Position numbers and translations under genes: made by a program. DNA of 64,000 bases from Endomicrobium sp. (GTDB lineage Bacteria > Elusimicrobiota > Endomicrobiia > Endomicrobiales > Endomicrobiaceae), in contig JAISBM010000004.1 in the NCBI GenBank assembly GCA_031266185.1, positions 1 to 64,000 of the forward strand, given 5' to 3'. Shown here one piece after another: positions 34,336-44,277 of this stretch (positions are counted from its first letter, which is position 1; each line of letters starts with the position of its first letter). The notes under the pieces are model-generated. The model was not told where the DNA came from. It saw nothing but the letters and a program-made list of their open reading frames with translations, and made no database searches.

Positions 34336-35088
34336 ATGAACAAAGTTTCAGCTTACGTGTTAACTAAAAATGTAGAAAAGTATATTAAAGATTGTATAGA
34401 AAGTGTTAAGTGGGTTGATGAAATTGTAGTTGTTGACGATTATAGTACAGATAATACGGTAGAAATTGCTAAATCTTTTGGCTGTAAAGTTATACAGAAT
34501 AAATTAGAATGTTTTGGTAAACAAAGAAATTTTGCTTTAGAACATTGCGCTTACCAATGGGTTGTGTGTCTTGATGCAGACGAAAGACTATCTCCACATT
34601 TAAGAAAAGAAATAGAATATGAACTTAAAAAGTCTCTAGATTTTGATGTTTATATTGCACCAAGAAAAAGTAAATTTATAAATAAGTGGATTATGCATTC
34701 TGGTTGGTATCCGGATTATAGACATCCCATTTTGCTTAACAAAAGTAAAGTAAAATATAAAGAACAACTGGTTCATGAAGATGTAGATTATAAAGGTAAA
34801 AAGTTTTATTTTAAAGGCGATATTTTGCATTATCCGTATGACAGTATAAAAAGTTTTATTAAAAAATCTGACTTTTATAGTGATTTACGTTCAAAAGAAA
34901 TATTTCAAAGAGGTAAAAAGTTTAAAATTATAAATTTAATAGTAAATCCTACTGTTATGTTTGTTAAGATGTATGTATTAAAAAAAGGGTTTTTAGATGG
35001 TGTTACAGGTTTGATCCTTGCTTTGCTTTATTCTTCGTTCTACACTTTAATGAAATATGTAAAACTTTGGGAATTAGAAAATAAATGA
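34336..35088 (+). CDS. Family 2 glycosyltransferase, WaaE/KdtX-like
   Basis: The 250-residue protein has the compact GT2 domain of LPS core beta-glucosyltransferases: SAYVLTKNVEKYIKDCIESV, VVVDDYSTDNTVEIA, CLDADERLSP (metal-binding DAD) and GWYPDYRHPILLNK. Helical C-terminal segments (YVLKKGFLDGVTGLILALLY) may contact the membrane. WaaE-type enzymes add glucose to inner-core heptose. The stop overlaps the lpxK start (ATGA), which supports a lipid A/core role. Confidence 0.87.
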   Translation: MNKVSAYVLTKNVEKYIKDCIESVKWVDEIVVVDDYSTDNTVEIAKSFGCKVIQNKLECFGKQRNFALEHCAYQWVVCLDADERLSPHLRKEIEYELKKSLDFDVYIAPRKSKFINKWIMHSGWYPDYRHPILLNKSKVKYKEQLVHEDVDYKGKKFYFKGDILHYPYDSIKSFIKKSDFYSDLRSKEIFQRGKKFKIINLIVNPTVMFVKMYVLKKGFLDGVTGLILALLYSSFYTLMKYVKLWELENK

Positions 35089-36098
35089 GAGCTTTATACC
35101 CATTATCTTTAATTTATTCTTTTTTGTATAAGTTAGATAGGGGTTTTAGTAAGCCAAAAAAGTTACATAAACCTGTGATAAGTGTTGGTAATATAACTTT
35201 AGGTGGTACAGGAAAAACGTCTATAGTAATAGAACTTCTGAAATTGTTAGTTAAAAATGAATTAAATCCTACGGTTTTAACTAGAGGATATTTAAGGAAA
35301 ACTAAAAAACCAGTAATATTAAAAAATGGTGGACTAAATGTAGATGTTTCTGTAAGTGGGGATGAGCCAATGTTAATAGCTAAAACTGTTCCAGATGCTA
35401 GCGTTATTGTCGGAGCAGATAGATATGCCAATGCTATAAAATTTGCAAATAAAGAGAACACGGATGTTTATGTTTTAGATGATGGGTTTCAACATTGGAG
35501 TATAAAGAGAGATTTAGATATAGTTTGTATAAATGCTTTTAACCCTTTTGGTAATGGTATGTTAATACCGGCAGGAATTTTAAGGGAATCTGTAAATGCT
35601 TTAAGAAGAGCTGATATTCTAATACTTACAAATTCCGATATGATAAATCAGACAAAATTGGAAAATTTACAAAGCAAAATACTAAATTTAACAGGAAAAG
35701 CGCCTATAGTAACTTGCTATAGCAGTTTTGAGTATAAGACTTTAGATTTAAAAACAGATTTTGACATTAAAGTTTTAACTGAAATGAGTTTGTACTCTTT
35801 AAGTGCTGTAGGTTTTGCAAGTGGATTTAAAAATTCTATTTTAAAATCTGGGTTAAAAATAAAAGGTAGTATAATTTTAAGAGATCATAGTAGTTTTGGC
35901 AATAAATTTTTAAACAATATAGTCAATAAGAAATACAGAAATACTTATTTTATTGTTACAGCTAAAGATGCTGTGAAATTTGAAAATATTGATGAAAGTA
36001 TTAAAAGAAAAGTTATAGTTTTAAAAGTACTTCCAGAATTTATAACAGGAAAAAATCAATGGGAAAAAAGTATATTAAGTATCCTGCGGTCTTTTTAG
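35085..36098 (+). CDS. lpxK: Tetraacyldisaccharide 4'-kinase
   Basis: The 337-residue protein has the P-loop GNITLGGTGKTS (about 36-47), LTRGYLR, SGDEPMLIA and VLDDGFQHW, all standard LpxK motifs. It phosphorylates the 4' position of the lipid A disaccharide at the inner membrane. Length is normal. Start and stop overlap the neighbouring genes (4 nt upstream, 40 nt with gmhB downstream). Confidence 0.93.
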   Translation: MRALYPLSLIYSFLYKLDRGFSKPKKLHKPVISVGNITLGGTGKTSIVIELLKLLVKNELNPTVLTRGYLRKTKKPVILKNGGLNVDVSVSGDEPMLIAKTVPDASVIVGADRYANAIKFANKENTDVYVLDDGFQHWSIKRDLDIVCINAFNPFGNGMLIPAGILRESVNALRRADILILTNSDMINQTKLENLQSKILNLTGKAPIVTCYSSFEYKTLDLKTDFDIKVLTEMSLYSLSAVGFASGFKNSILKSGLKIKGSIILRDHSSFGNKFLNNIVNKKYRNTYFIVTAKDAVKFENIDESIKRKVIVLKVLPEFITGKNQWEKSILSILRSF

Positions 36099-36631
36099 AT
36101 AGAGATGGTACACTTATTTATGATAAAAATTATTTAAGTTCTCCTGATCAAGTTAAACTTTATTCTTATGCTGCAGAAAGTATAAACAAATTTAAAAAAG
36201 CTGGTTTTAAGGTAATAGTTGTAACAAATCAGTCAGGCGTTGCAAGAGGTATGTTTACATTGAAAGATTTAAACAAAATTCATAAAAAATTTTTATCTCT
36301 TTTAAAAAAAGCCGGTACAACTGTTGATGGTATATATTTTTGTCCTCATTTAGATGAAGATAAGTGTGAATGTAGAAAGCCAAAAACAGGTATGGCTGTA
36401 CAAGGTGCTAAAGATTTTAATATAAATCTAAAAAAATCTTATGTGGTTGGTGACAGTACCAGAGATTATTTGTTAGGTTATAATATTGGCGGTAAGGGTA
36501 TTTTGGTGCTTACTGGTCATGGAAAGAAACAACAAAAAGAAATAAGTCATGAAATGGTGCAACCTTTTGCTATATGTAAGGATTTAAAACAAGCGGTTAA
36601 TTTAATTATTAAAGATGCTAAAAAATGTTAA
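36059..36631 (+). CDS. gmhB: Heptose 1,7-bisphosphate phosphatase (HAD family)
   Basis: The 190-residue HAD phosphatase has the nucleophile motif VFLDRDGTLI (about 10-19), VVTNQSGVARG, and the zinc loop CPHLDEDKCECRKPKTGM typical of GmhB. The final acidic motif is VVGDSTRDYLLG. It removes the 7-phosphate in ADP-heptose synthesis for the LPS core. The start overlaps the end of lpxK by 40 nt. A histidinol-phosphatase-like activity is possible in this family, but the LPS context favours GmhB. Confidence 0.88.
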   Translation: MGKKYIKYPAVFLDRDGTLIYDKNYLSSPDQVKLYSYAAESINKFKKAGFKVIVVTNQSGVARGMFTLKDLNKIHKKFLSLLKKAGTTVDGIYFCPHLDEDKCECRKPKTGMAVQGAKDFNINLKKSYVVGDSTRDYLLGYNIGGKGILVLTGHGKKQQKEISHEMVQPFAICKDLKQAVNLIIKDAKKC

Positions 36632-37386
36632 AGAAAATTAAATTACCATTTTTGTTTTTTGTGTGCACATTTTGTTTTTTTGCAAAAAATTTATCTGCAA
36701 AACAGTTGAATGTAACACAAACACCAGAATTTGAAAAAATAGATTACACTTTAACATGGAATATGCTTCCTATTGGGTATGCAAGCTTAGAGCTTAAAGG
36801 GTTTAAAGATAGGAACGGGATAAAAACTCGTTATGCTTGTTTAAATGTAACAACAAATGATTTTTTGTCTTCTATGTTTTCTCTTAATGCTCATTTTGAA
36901 TCTTTGTTTGAATACAATGCCACGTATTCTTTTGAATTTATTTCAAAAATGCTTCAGGATGGTAAAGAAAGATATGAGCATATTGTATTTGAGCCGCAAG
37001 AGCAAAACTATAGATTAAATAATAATGGAATTATAAAAAAAGGGAAAACGTTAAAAAATGTAAAAGATATTTTAGCTACTCTGTATTGTATTAGAACGCT
37101 TGATTTAAAAGTGGGGCGTAAATATATTTTAAATTTACATTCTCAAGACGTTTCTACGTCGATATCTGTTTTGGTTTTAAAAAAGGAACAATTAAATACT
37201 GTTTTAGGTCAACGTAACTGTTTTGTTGTAGAACCTTTATTGTATGAAAACAATACAATTGATTTAGGTGGTAAAATATTAGTCTGGATTACTGCTGATA
37301 CAAAAAGATTGCCTATTTATATAAAGGTTGAAAGTAATATAGGTGTAGTATCTGCAAAATTGACATTTTTTAGTAATAAAAAATAA
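36625..37386 (+). CDS. DUF3108-like exported protein
   Basis: The 253-residue protein has a signal peptide (about 1-25, LPFLFFVCTFCFFAKNLSAK). A beta-rich domain follows (YTLTWNMLPIGYASLELKGF), and the end PIYIKVESNIGVVSAKLTFF is characteristic of DUF3108 periplasmic proteins. The function of the family is not established. It overlaps gmhB by 7 nt at the end of the LPS gene run, so a role in envelope assembly is inferred. Confidence 0.7.
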   Translation: MLKKIKLPFLFFVCTFCFFAKNLSAKQLNVTQTPEFEKIDYTLTWNMLPIGYASLELKGFKDRNGIKTRYACLNVTTNDFLSSMFSLNAHFESLFEYNATYSFEFISKMLQDGKERYEHIVFEPQEQNYRLNNNGIIKKGKTLKNVKDILATLYCIRTLDLKVGRKYILNLHSQDVSTSISVLVLKKEQLNTVLGQRNCFVVEPLLYENNTIDLGGKILVWITADTKRLPIYIKVESNIGVVSAKLTFFSNKK

Positions 37387-37397
37387 GGAATTTTTAG

Positions 37398-38351
37398 ATG
37401 ACTGTTTTAAAAAAATCAATAAATACAGCAAGACTTTCTGTATTTTCTAATATTTCATTAACAGTGGGTAAACTATTTGCTGGTGTATACGTGGGTTCGA
37501 TATCAATTATTTCTGAGGCTGCGCATTCATTGGTAGATTTGGTTGCCTCGCTAATAGCATATTTTGCTGTAAAAGAATCTTCAAAACCTGAAGATAAACA
37601 ACACCCTTACGGTTATGGAAAGTTTGAAAATGTCTCAGGCACAATAGAAGCTATTCTTATTTTTATAGCTGCTATTTATATTATTTATGAAGCTGTAGAT
37701 AAACTTTTACATCCTTTAAAAATACAAATGCCTATAATAGGCGTTTTAATTATGTGTTTTTCTGCAGGCGTCAATTTTTTTGTTTCAAAAAAACTTTTTG
37801 TTGTAGCAAAAGAAGTAGACTCTGTTGCTATAGAAGCAGATGCTTGGCATTTAAGAACGGATGTCTATACTTCTTTAGGTGTTATGTCTGTATTGTTTAT
37901 AATTACTCTATTTGAACTTTTTTATCCAAAAATAAATATTTATTGGTTAGATCCAATCGCTGCTATTGTTATTGCTATAGCTATTATTAAAACCGCTTAT
38001 AAACTTGTCATTAAGTCTTCTAAAGATTTGTTTGATATAAGTCTTCCTGATACTGAAGTTAAGCTTATTGAAGGAATAGTAAGGACAAGTACGGACATTT
38101 GTGGTTATCATGATTTAAAAACTCGTAAGTCAGGCAATAAAAGATTTGTTGAGTTTCACATACTTGTTAGACATCAAATGAGCGTTTTGCAAGCTCACGA
38201 TATAACAAGGCAAATGGAATATCAAATTTCTAAACAACTTGAAAATATTACTGTGACAATTCACGTGGAACCTTGTGATAATGCATGTACTCTAAAGTGT
38301 CAAGAAGGGTGTTTAATAAAAGCGTGTAAATTAGAGAACATTAAAAAATAA
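37398..38351 (+). CDS. Cation diffusion facilitator (Zn/Fe/Mn efflux)
   Basis: The 317-residue protein has the CDF membrane domain with metal sites SEAAHSLVDL (about 40-49) and EADAWHLRTDVYTS (about 145-158), plus YGYGKFENVSG. The cytoplasmic C-terminal domain contains GYHDLKTRKSGN and HVEP. An extra cysteine-rich tail (CDNACTLKCQEGC) may bind metal as well. CDF proteins exchange divalent metal for protons. It is 11 nt after the DUF3108 gene but functionally separate from LPS. Confidence 0.9.
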   Translation: MTVLKKSINTARLSVFSNISLTVGKLFAGVYVGSISIISEAAHSLVDLVASLIAYFAVKESSKPEDKQHPYGYGKFENVSGTIEAILIFIAAIYIIYEAVDKLLHPLKIQMPIIGVLIMCFSAGVNFFVSKKLFVVAKEVDSVAIEADAWHLRTDVYTSLGVMSVLFIITLFELFYPKINIYWLDPIAAIVIAIAIIKTAYKLVIKSSKDLFDISLPDTEVKLIEGIVRTSTDICGYHDLKTRKSGNKRFVEFHILVRHQMSVLQAHDITRQMEYQISKQLENITVTIHVEPCDNACTLKCQEGCLIKACKLENIKK

Positions 38352-38445
38352 TTTTTGTTAAAATAATTTGAGAGGCGATATGAGTGCAGATAAAATAATC
38401 AACTGGGTTTGAGCGGATTTAAGTTTCCTTGAGATTGGTGTTAGA

Positions 38446-38608
38446 GAGGTAACTCCGATAAGATACTAAACTAGATCAATAGTTTGGTTAGTCTAGTTTA
38501 GACTCTTATCTACGTTACTAGAGCAATCGCAAGTAAACATTTAAACAAATTAGCAAACTTGCAAAATAATAAGACAAGAAAGACTTATATGTATTTTGCT
38601 TCAAACAA
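38446..38608. repeat. Fold-back repeat, copy B (rearranged)
   Basis: GAGGTAACTCCGATAAG...CTAAACTAGA (38446-38475) is the right end of the repeat. After 16 nt it is followed by the left end TCTAGTTTAG (38492-38501), the left arm and the centre (GACAAGAAAGACTTATATG). Similarity ends near 38608 before the inner right arm. This is a tail-to-head junction of two copies, or one copy with permuted ends. It lies just upstream of the gpmA promoter. Confidence 0.85.
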
Positions 38609-38676
38609 TTATAGGCATTAGGTTTTTTAGAGAAACCTCTTAAAAAATTTTAATAGTTGCAAGATTATACAAGGAT

Positions 38677-38705
38677 TTGAGTGTTCGATTTAAATGTAAT
38701 ATAAT
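38677..38705 (+). promoter_or_regulatory. Promoter for gpmA
   Basis: TTGAGT at 38677-38682, a 17-nt spacer, and TATAAT at 38700-38705. The gpmA ATG is 26 nt further on, preceded by GGAGGGG. Confidence 0.75.
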
Positions 38706-38730
38706 TGTCCTAAAATTGTGGAGGGGTTCA

Positions 38731-39516
38731 ATGTATAAAATTGTTTTAATTAGGCATGGAGAAAGTGTTTGGAATAAAGAAAATAAATTTACTGGTTGGA
38801 CAGATGTGGCTTTGTCTGACAAAGGCCACCAAGAAGCATTGGATGCTGGTAAGCAGCTAAAAAAAGATGGTTTTACTTTTGATTTAGCTTATACGTCTGT
38901 GCTTTCAAGAGCAATAAAAACTTTATGGAATGTTTTAAATGTAATGGATTTGGCTTGGATACCGGTTATAAAAAATTGGAGATTAAACGAAAGGCACTAT
39001 GGTGCATTGCAGGGTTTAAATAAAGCTGAAATTGCAGCAAAGTATGGCCAAGATCAAGTAAAAATATGGAGAAGAAGTTATGATGTGCCTCCAATGCCTT
39101 TAGAAGAAACTGATGAGAGATATCCAGGAAAAGATAAAAGATATGCTGGACTTTCTAAAGAAGAGCTTCCTGTGACAGAATGCTTAAAAGATACAGTAGC
39201 AAGAGTTGTCCCTTATTGGGAAAAAGCAATTGTTCCTCAAATAAAATTAGGCAAAAAAATTATAATTGCAGCGCATGGGAATAGTTTAAGAGCTTTAGTT
39301 AAATATTTAGATAATATAAATGATAATGATATTGTAAATTTAAATATACCTACAGCTATACCTTTAGTTTATGAACTTGATGAAAATTTAAAATCTATAA
39401 AAAATTATTACTTGGGTGATCAGGAAGCTGTCAAAAAAGCTATGGAAGCTGTTGCAAATCAAGGGAAAAGCAAAATAAATAGAGATAAGGGGTTTTGCAA
39501 TGCTACGAAAGTTTAA
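38731..39516 (+). CDS. gpmA: 2,3-bisphosphoglycerate-dependent phosphoglycerate mutase
   Basis: The 261-residue protein has the phospho-histidine motif [20 protein letters not shown] at the N-terminus, then [21 protein letters not shown] and the second catalytic [14 protein letters not shown]. It interconverts 3- and 2-phosphoglycerate in glycolysis. The start ATG 38731 sits 5 nt after a strong GGAGGGG; an earlier in-frame start at 38677 would lie within the promoter and is rejected. It overlaps the protease gene by 17 nt. Confidence 0.94.
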   Translation: MYKIVLIRHGESVWNKENKFTGWTDVALSDKGHQEALDAGKQLKKDGFTFDLAYTSVLSRAIKTLWNVLNVMDLAWIPVIKNWRLNERHYGALQGLNKAEIAAKYGQDQVKIWRRSYDVPPMPLEETDERYPGKDKRYAGLSKEELPVTECLKDTVARVVPYWEKAIVPQIKLGKKIIIAAHGNSLRALVKYLDNINDNDIVNLNIPTAIPLVYELDENLKSIKNYYLGDQEAVKKAMEAVANQGKSKINRDKGFCNATKV

Positions 39517-41146
39517 ATTATATTTTATAAACAACAAAATATGGTTTATTATTGGTACTCTTGTTACTAGTCTTATAGGGTTGTCTGTATATGGACTAAG
39601 TAAATTAGAGTCTTTTTATAGAGTGATGACTCTTGCAACTATGCCAATACAACTTTTGTTAGCATTTGCAAGTGCAGCTGCTTTTGTGTTTATGTATATG
39701 ACTGTATTTACAAGAGGCGGTTTTAGTAATTTAAGGAAGAAGAGAATTCAAGCTAGAGATATTAAAGTGTCTTTTAAAGATGTTATAGGTCTTGAGGCAG
39801 CAAAAAAAGAAGCTTTAGAAGTTGTAAAACTTATTAAAGATAGAAAGCAACTTCAAAAAATTGGTGGTAAAATAATTAAAGGTATTATTTTAATGGGCCC
39901 TCCGGGTTGTGGTAAAACTTTACTTGCAAAAGCTATAGCTACAGAATGTAAAATACCATTTATTTCTATGGCTGGTAGTGAGTTTGTCGAGATGTTTGTT
40001 GGAGTTGGTGCAAGCAGGGTGAGAAATCTTTTTAAAAAAGCTAGAGAATATGCTTATACTGATGGAGCTTGTATAGTTTTTATAGACGAAATTGAAGTGA
40101 TAGGTAGAGGTAGAACTTTTTCTTATATGGGTGGTGGGGAAGAGACAAATAGTACTCAAAATCAGCTGCTTGTGGAAATGGATGGTTTAAATAACGAAAA
40201 AAGTAATGTTATTGTTGTAGCTGCAACAAATGCTGACGAAACTGTTTTAGATAGAGCCTTGCTTAGACCTGGTAGATTTGACAGAAAAATTTCTATTATT
40301 CTTCCAAACTTAAAAGAAAGAGAAGAGCTGTTTGCGTATTATTTAAAAAAAGTAAAAATATCTTCTGAGGTAAAAATTGATAGGCTTGCGCGAAAGTCCG
40401 TTTATAAGTCGCCAGCTGATATTGAAAATATTGTTAAAGAAGCAGCTCTAATTGCTACAAGAAAAAATAAAGAAGAAATAGATATGAAAGATATATCAGA
40501 AGCTATGGATAGGATAGATCTAGGTATGGAAACACATCTGGATATGACACCAAAAGAACTTGAGATGACGTCTTATCATGAGGCAGGACATGCTGTAGCC
40601 ATATATTTGATGCATCCAACTGACGATGTGTTTAAAGTTACTGTAAGGTCACATCAAGGTTCGTTGGGACTTGTTGCTCCTCTGCCTAAAGAGGAACTGC
40701 ATAGTGAAAACAAAGATGAGTTACTTGCGGATATTATGGTGTCTCTTGCAGGATATGTTGCAGAAAAAATTAAATACAATAACACGACTACAGGCGTTTC
40801 TGCCGACTTTTCTATGGCTATGGCAACAGCAAATGCAATGGTGTGGAAAGTTGGTATGGGAAACAATGGTATGGTTGGAAACTTTTCTGTTATACCTAAG
40901 GAAGAAATGTCTCAAAGTTTAAAAGAAAAATTAAATAATGAGACAATATCTATAATAAATTCTTGTTACTCTAAAGTAGAAGAATTTTTAAAATCAAATT
41001 GGGATGCTGTGGATGCGCTCGCAAAGAGACTTGTTAAAGGCAAAGAACTTGATTTTGATGAACTAGAAGAAGTTATGGAAGCTGTAGGCAAAAAAAAGCC
41101 TAAAACTGAAAGCTCTATAATTTCAGATTTTTCCAGTAAAGAGTAA
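39500..41146 (+). CDS. FtsH-like AAA+ membrane metalloprotease, compact form
   Basis: The 548-residue protein has two N-terminal membrane segments (about 13-33 and 45-72) with almost no periplasmic domain between them. The AAA module follows: Walker [14 protein letters not shown], pore loop [12 protein letters not shown], Walker [10 protein letters not shown] and arginine-finger region RPGRFDR. The M41 protease domain has HEAGH and GVSADFSMA (third zinc ligand). Canonical FtsH has a larger periplasmic domain and about 600-650 residues, so this is a divergent FtsH paralog. It would extract and degrade membrane or cytoplasmic proteins. A second, standard FtsH may exist elsewhere. Confidence 0.87.
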   Translation: MLRKFKLYFINNKIWFIIGTLVTSLIGLSVYGLSKLESFYRVMTLATMPIQLLLAFASAAAFVFMYMTVFTRGGFSNLRKKRIQARDIKVSFKDVIGLEAAKKEALEVVKLIKDRKQLQKIGGKIIKGIILMGPPGCGKTLLAKAIATECKIPFISMAGSEFVEMFVGVGASRVRNLFKKAREYAYTDGACIVFIDEIEVIGRGRTFSYMGGGEETNSTQNQLLVEMDGLNNEKSNVIVVAATNADETVLDRALLRPGRFDRKISIILPNLKEREELFAYYLKKVKISSEVKIDRLARKSVYKSPADIENIVKEAALIATRKNKEEIDMKDISEAMDRIDLGMETHLDMTPKELEMTSYHEAGHAVAIYLMHPTDDVFKVTVRSHQGSLGLVAPLPKEELHSENKDELLADIMVSLAGYVAEKIKYNNTTTGVSADFSMAMATANAMVWKVGMGNNGMVGNFSVIPKEEMSQSLKEKLNNETISIINSCYSKVEEFLKSNWDAVDALAKRLVKGKELDFDELEEVMEAVGKKKPKTESSIISDFSSKE

Positions 41147-41187
41147 AGCTTATTAAACTATACTATAACAAGGGAAAAGTTGTAATT

Positions 41188-41967
41188 GTGAAAAAATTTA
41201 AAATTCCATTGATTCTAGTAATGATAGTTTTTTTGTTTGTTTCTTGTGGGGTTACTTATAAGAAGGGAGAAATATCACAAGATTTGCAAACGCTTATAAA
41301 AAAAGAGTGTGGTTTGGATTCAAAAGCTTTTGTTGTCGGCAAAACTCTGTATTTGGATATAACTATAGATAGTCTTGTTTCTAATGACAGTAAAGTTTTT
41401 GCACGAACAATGCGCACAATACAAACTGCAAATCTTGCTGTTGTTAGAGTTGTGTTAAGTAGTGATTCTAATATACACTATATGGTTGCAACAGTTTTTG
41501 ATAAAAATAAAATTTTGGCTTTTAGAGTTGTTCAAAACATTGAAGATATAAAAAGTTATTTTTATATGCGTATATCTCGTTCAGATTATGAATCAAGAAG
41601 CCTTATAGAGCTTGTGGGAAGTTCTTTAGCTCCAATAATGATAAATGATAAACATGATATAACAAGAGATGAGTTTGTTGGAAGGCTTATAGCGTCCCAA
41701 ATTAATATGATGGCTAGAACAAACCCTTTTTATGGTGCTTTAATAGCTGCAATGCAAATGCACTACATAGGAATAAGGGGCAATGAACTTTATTTGTTAG
41801 TTTTAGGGATAGTAAATTCTATAGCGGAACCTATAATTCAAGACGCTTTACAAAAAGATCTCAAAGATTACGTGAATAAATATAAAGTTTCTTTTGACAC
41901 TATAAAAGCTATAAACCATAATGGTAAAGTTGTATTTAGTGCGAGTATATCAAATTCTAAAAACTAG
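41188..41967 (+). CDS. Lipoprotein of unknown function
   Basis: The 259-residue protein has an N-terminal signal with lipobox (FLFVSCGVTY, cysteine at about 20). The start is a GTG preceded by AAGGG at a long distance. The body has a regular alpha/beta pattern without a known motif, including ITRDEFVGRLIASQINMMAR. Several aliphatic segments look amphipathic rather than membrane-spanning. I do not recognise a family. It lies between the protease and the XRE-cupin gene, with no clear operon logic. Confidence 0.65.
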   Translation: MKKFKIPLILVMIVFLFVSCGVTYKKGEISQDLQTLIKKECGLDSKAFVVGKTLYLDITIDSLVSNDSKVFARTMRTIQTANLAVVRVVLSSDSNIHYMVATVFDKNKILAFRVVQNIEDIKSYFYMRISRSDYESRSLIELVGSSLAPIMINDKHDITRDEFVGRLIASQINMMARTNPFYGALIAAMQMHYIGIRGNELYLLVLGIVNSIAEPIIQDALQKDLKDYVNKYKVSFDTIKAINHNGKVVFSASISNSKN

Positions 41968-41987
41968 AATTTATTGTTGGAGGGCAG

Positions 41988-42554
41988 ATGTCTTGTAATG
42001 ATATTCTAAAGCAAATAGGGATGCGTATTAAAGCTGTTAGAGAAATTGCAGGCTTATCTGCAGAAGCGTTTTCAAAAAGCGTTAACTTAGATATTGAAAC
42101 TTTTATGAAATATGAAGAGGGTTCTTTAGATATTCCCATAACTGTACTTTCTGCAATTGCAAACAAATATAATATAGAGTTAACTGCTCTTTTAACAGGG
42201 CAAGAACCTCACTTAAATGCATTGTCTATTGTTAAAAAAGGTGAAGGTATAACTGTAACCAGAAGGAAAGAGTATAAATATCAAGATTTAGCTTATGAGT
42301 TTGCTAAAAAGAAAACTGAAGTTTTTTTAGTTAAAATTGAACCGTCAACTAAGCAAGAAACACATTCTTGTTCTCATGAAGGGCAAGAGTTTAATTATAT
42401 TTTAGAAGGAACTGTAAAATTTGTTTTTGATGGCAAAGAATATATGTTGGAGGCAGGAGATTGTGTGTATTTTGATTCTGGTCATAATCATGCTGTGTTT
42501 GCTACAGGAGGTGCTTGTTCAAAACTGTTAGCGGTAATTCTCGAGTTAAAATAA
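41988..42554 (+). CDS. XRE-family regulator with C-terminal cupin domain
   Basis: The 188-residue protein has an N-terminal helix-turn-helix ([20 protein letters not shown], about 7-62) and a C-terminal cupin_2 barrel (about 115-185, [20 protein letters not shown] with [14 protein letters not shown]). Such proteins act as ligand-sensing regulators of the neighbouring metabolic genes. GGAGGG precedes the ATG. The acyl-CoA synthetase gene starts 34 nt downstream; this pairing occurs widely in anaerobes and suggests control of that enzyme by its substrate or product. Confidence 0.87.
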   Translation: MSCNDILKQIGMRIKAVREIAGLSAEAFSKSVNLDIETFMKYEEGSLDIPITVLSAIANKYNIELTALLTGQEPHLNALSIVKKGEGITVTRRKEYKYQDLAYEFAKKKTEVFLVKIEPSTKQETHSCSHEGQEFNYILEGTVKFVFDGKEYMLEAGDCVYFDSGHNHAVFATGGACSKLLAVILELK

Positions 42555-42588
42555 GTTAATAATATATGTCCTAAAAAAGAAGGAAAGA

Positions 42589-44247
42589 ATGATAGCTGAA
42601 AAGTTTGTGAAAACTAATTATAAGTCTTATGAAGACTTTATGCAAAATTGTAAAATTTCTGTTCCAGATAATTTTAATTTTGGATTTGATGTTGTTGATG
42701 AAATAGCAAAATCTAAGCCTGATAAAAAAGCTATGATTTGGTGTAATTCTGAAGGAGAAGAAAAAACTTTTACTTTTGAAGACATAAAAAAAGAAAGCAA
42801 TAAAGTGGCAAATTTTTTTAAGTCTTTAGGGATAAGCAAAGGTGATTCAGTTATACTTATGCTTAAAAGACATTATGAGTATTGGCATTGTGCAGTTGCT
42901 TTACATAAGATAGGCGCTTTACTAATACCGGTTACGCATTTGCTAACAGCAAAAGATATAAAATATAGAGTAAAAGCTGCAGGTGTGAAAGTTATTGTAG
43001 CAGCTTCAGATAGGAGAATTATAGATATAGTAACTGAAGCACAAAAAGATTTGCCAGAACTAGAGCATGTGGTGTCAGTCAGAGGTAAAGTTGATGGTTG
43101 GATTGAGTATTTAAAAGAGGTTGAAAAATGTTCAGATGTGTTTTGCAGGCCTACTGATGCTGAAGCGACAAGTTCCAAAGATAAGTTTTTACTGTATTTT
43201 ACGTCTGGAACTACAGGTATGCCTAAAATGGTTTGCCATGATTTTTCTTATCCTTTAGGGCATATTATTACTGCACGATTTTGGCAAAATTTAGATGAAA
43301 GTTCTTTACATCTTACAGTTGCAGACACTGGGTGGGCTAAAGCTTCTTGGGGCAAACTTTATGGACAATGGCTATGTGATGCATGTATTTTCGTTTATGA
43401 TTATGAAAGGTTTGATTATCATGATTTATTATCAAAAATTGCACATTACAAGGTGAGTTCTTTCTGCGCTCCTCCTACAGTGTATAGATATATGATAAAA
43501 GAGGATTTTTCTAAGTATGATTTTTCTAATTTAAAGTATGCTGAAACTGCAGGTGAACCTTTAAATCCAGAAGTGTTTGTAAAATTTAAACAGATGACAG
43601 GTTTAGAGATAAAGGAAGGTTTTGGTCAAACAGAAAGTGTTGCTTTGATTGCAACTTTCCCTTGGATGAAAGTAAAACCCGCTTCTCTTGGGAAGCCTTC
43701 TCCGGGCTGGGATATAGATATTATAGATTCTGAAAACAATTCTTGCCAGGCAGGTCAAGAAGGTCGTCTTGTTGTAAGAACAAAAGAGTCTAGACCTGTA
43801 GGTTTGTTTTGTGGTTATTATAAAGACGATATTATGACAGAAAAAACTTGGAAAGATGAGATATATGATACTGGAGATGTGGCCTATAAAGATGAAGATG
43901 GATATATTTGGTTTGTAGGGCGTTCGGATGATGTTATAAAAAGTTCTGGATATAGAATTGGACCATTTGAAGTCGAAAGTGCATTGTTAGAGCATCCAGC
44001 TGTATTAGAATGTGCAATTACTGGTGTTCCTGACGATATTAGAGGCGCAGTTGTTAAGGCTACTGTTGTGCTTACTAAAGAGTATAGTCCAAGTCCAGAA
44101 CTGGTTTTAGAACTTCAAAATCATGTAAAAAAAGTTACAGCTCCTTATAAATATCCAAGAATTATAGAGTTTGTAACAGAACTCCCCAAAACAATAAGTG
44201 GTAAAATAAAACGCAAAGAAATAAGAGAGGCTGATGCAGTTAAGTAA
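42589..44247 (+). CDS. AMP-forming acyl-CoA synthetase
   Basis: The 552-residue ANL enzyme has the P-loop [11 protein letters not shown] (about 203-213), the core [12 protein letters not shown] and EGFGQTES, and the hinge [26 protein letters not shown]. The C-terminal catalytic lysine lies in [13 protein letters not shown]. The sequence resembles acetyl-CoA/medium-chain acyl-CoA synthetases of the AcsM type. It activates a short or medium carboxylic acid to its CoA thioester via acyl-AMP. Upstream is the XRE-cupin regulator and downstream pta, so acetate or a related acid is a reasonable substrate. Confidence 0.88.
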   Translation: MIAEKFVKTNYKSYEDFMQNCKISVPDNFNFGFDVVDEIAKSKPDKKAMIWCNSEGEEKTFTFEDIKKESNKVANFFKSLGISKGDSVILMLKRHYEYWHCAVALHKIGALLIPVTHLLTAKDIKYRVKAAGVKVIVAASDRRIIDIVTEAQKDLPELEHVVSVRGKVDGWIEYLKEVEKCSDVFCRPTDAEATSSKDKFLLYFTSGTTGMPKMVCHDFSYPLGHIITARFWQNLDESSLHLTVADTGWAKASWGKLYGQWLCDACIFVYDYERFDYHDLLSKIAHYKVSSFCAPPTVYRYMIKEDFSKYDFSNLKYAETAGEPLNPEVFVKFKQMTGLEIKEGFGQTESVALIATFPWMKVKPASLGKPSPGWDIDIIDSENNSCQAGQEGRLVVRTKESRPVGLFCGYYKDDIMTEKTWKDEIYDTGDVAYKDEDGYIWFVGRSDDVIKSSGYRIGPFEVESALLEHPAVLECAITGVPDDIRGAVVKATVVLTKEYSPSPELVLELQNHVKKVTAPYKYPRIIEFVTELPKTISGKIKRKEIREADAVK

Positions 44248-44277
44248 GGGCAATGGGTTATTAAGGAGACCTGAAAG

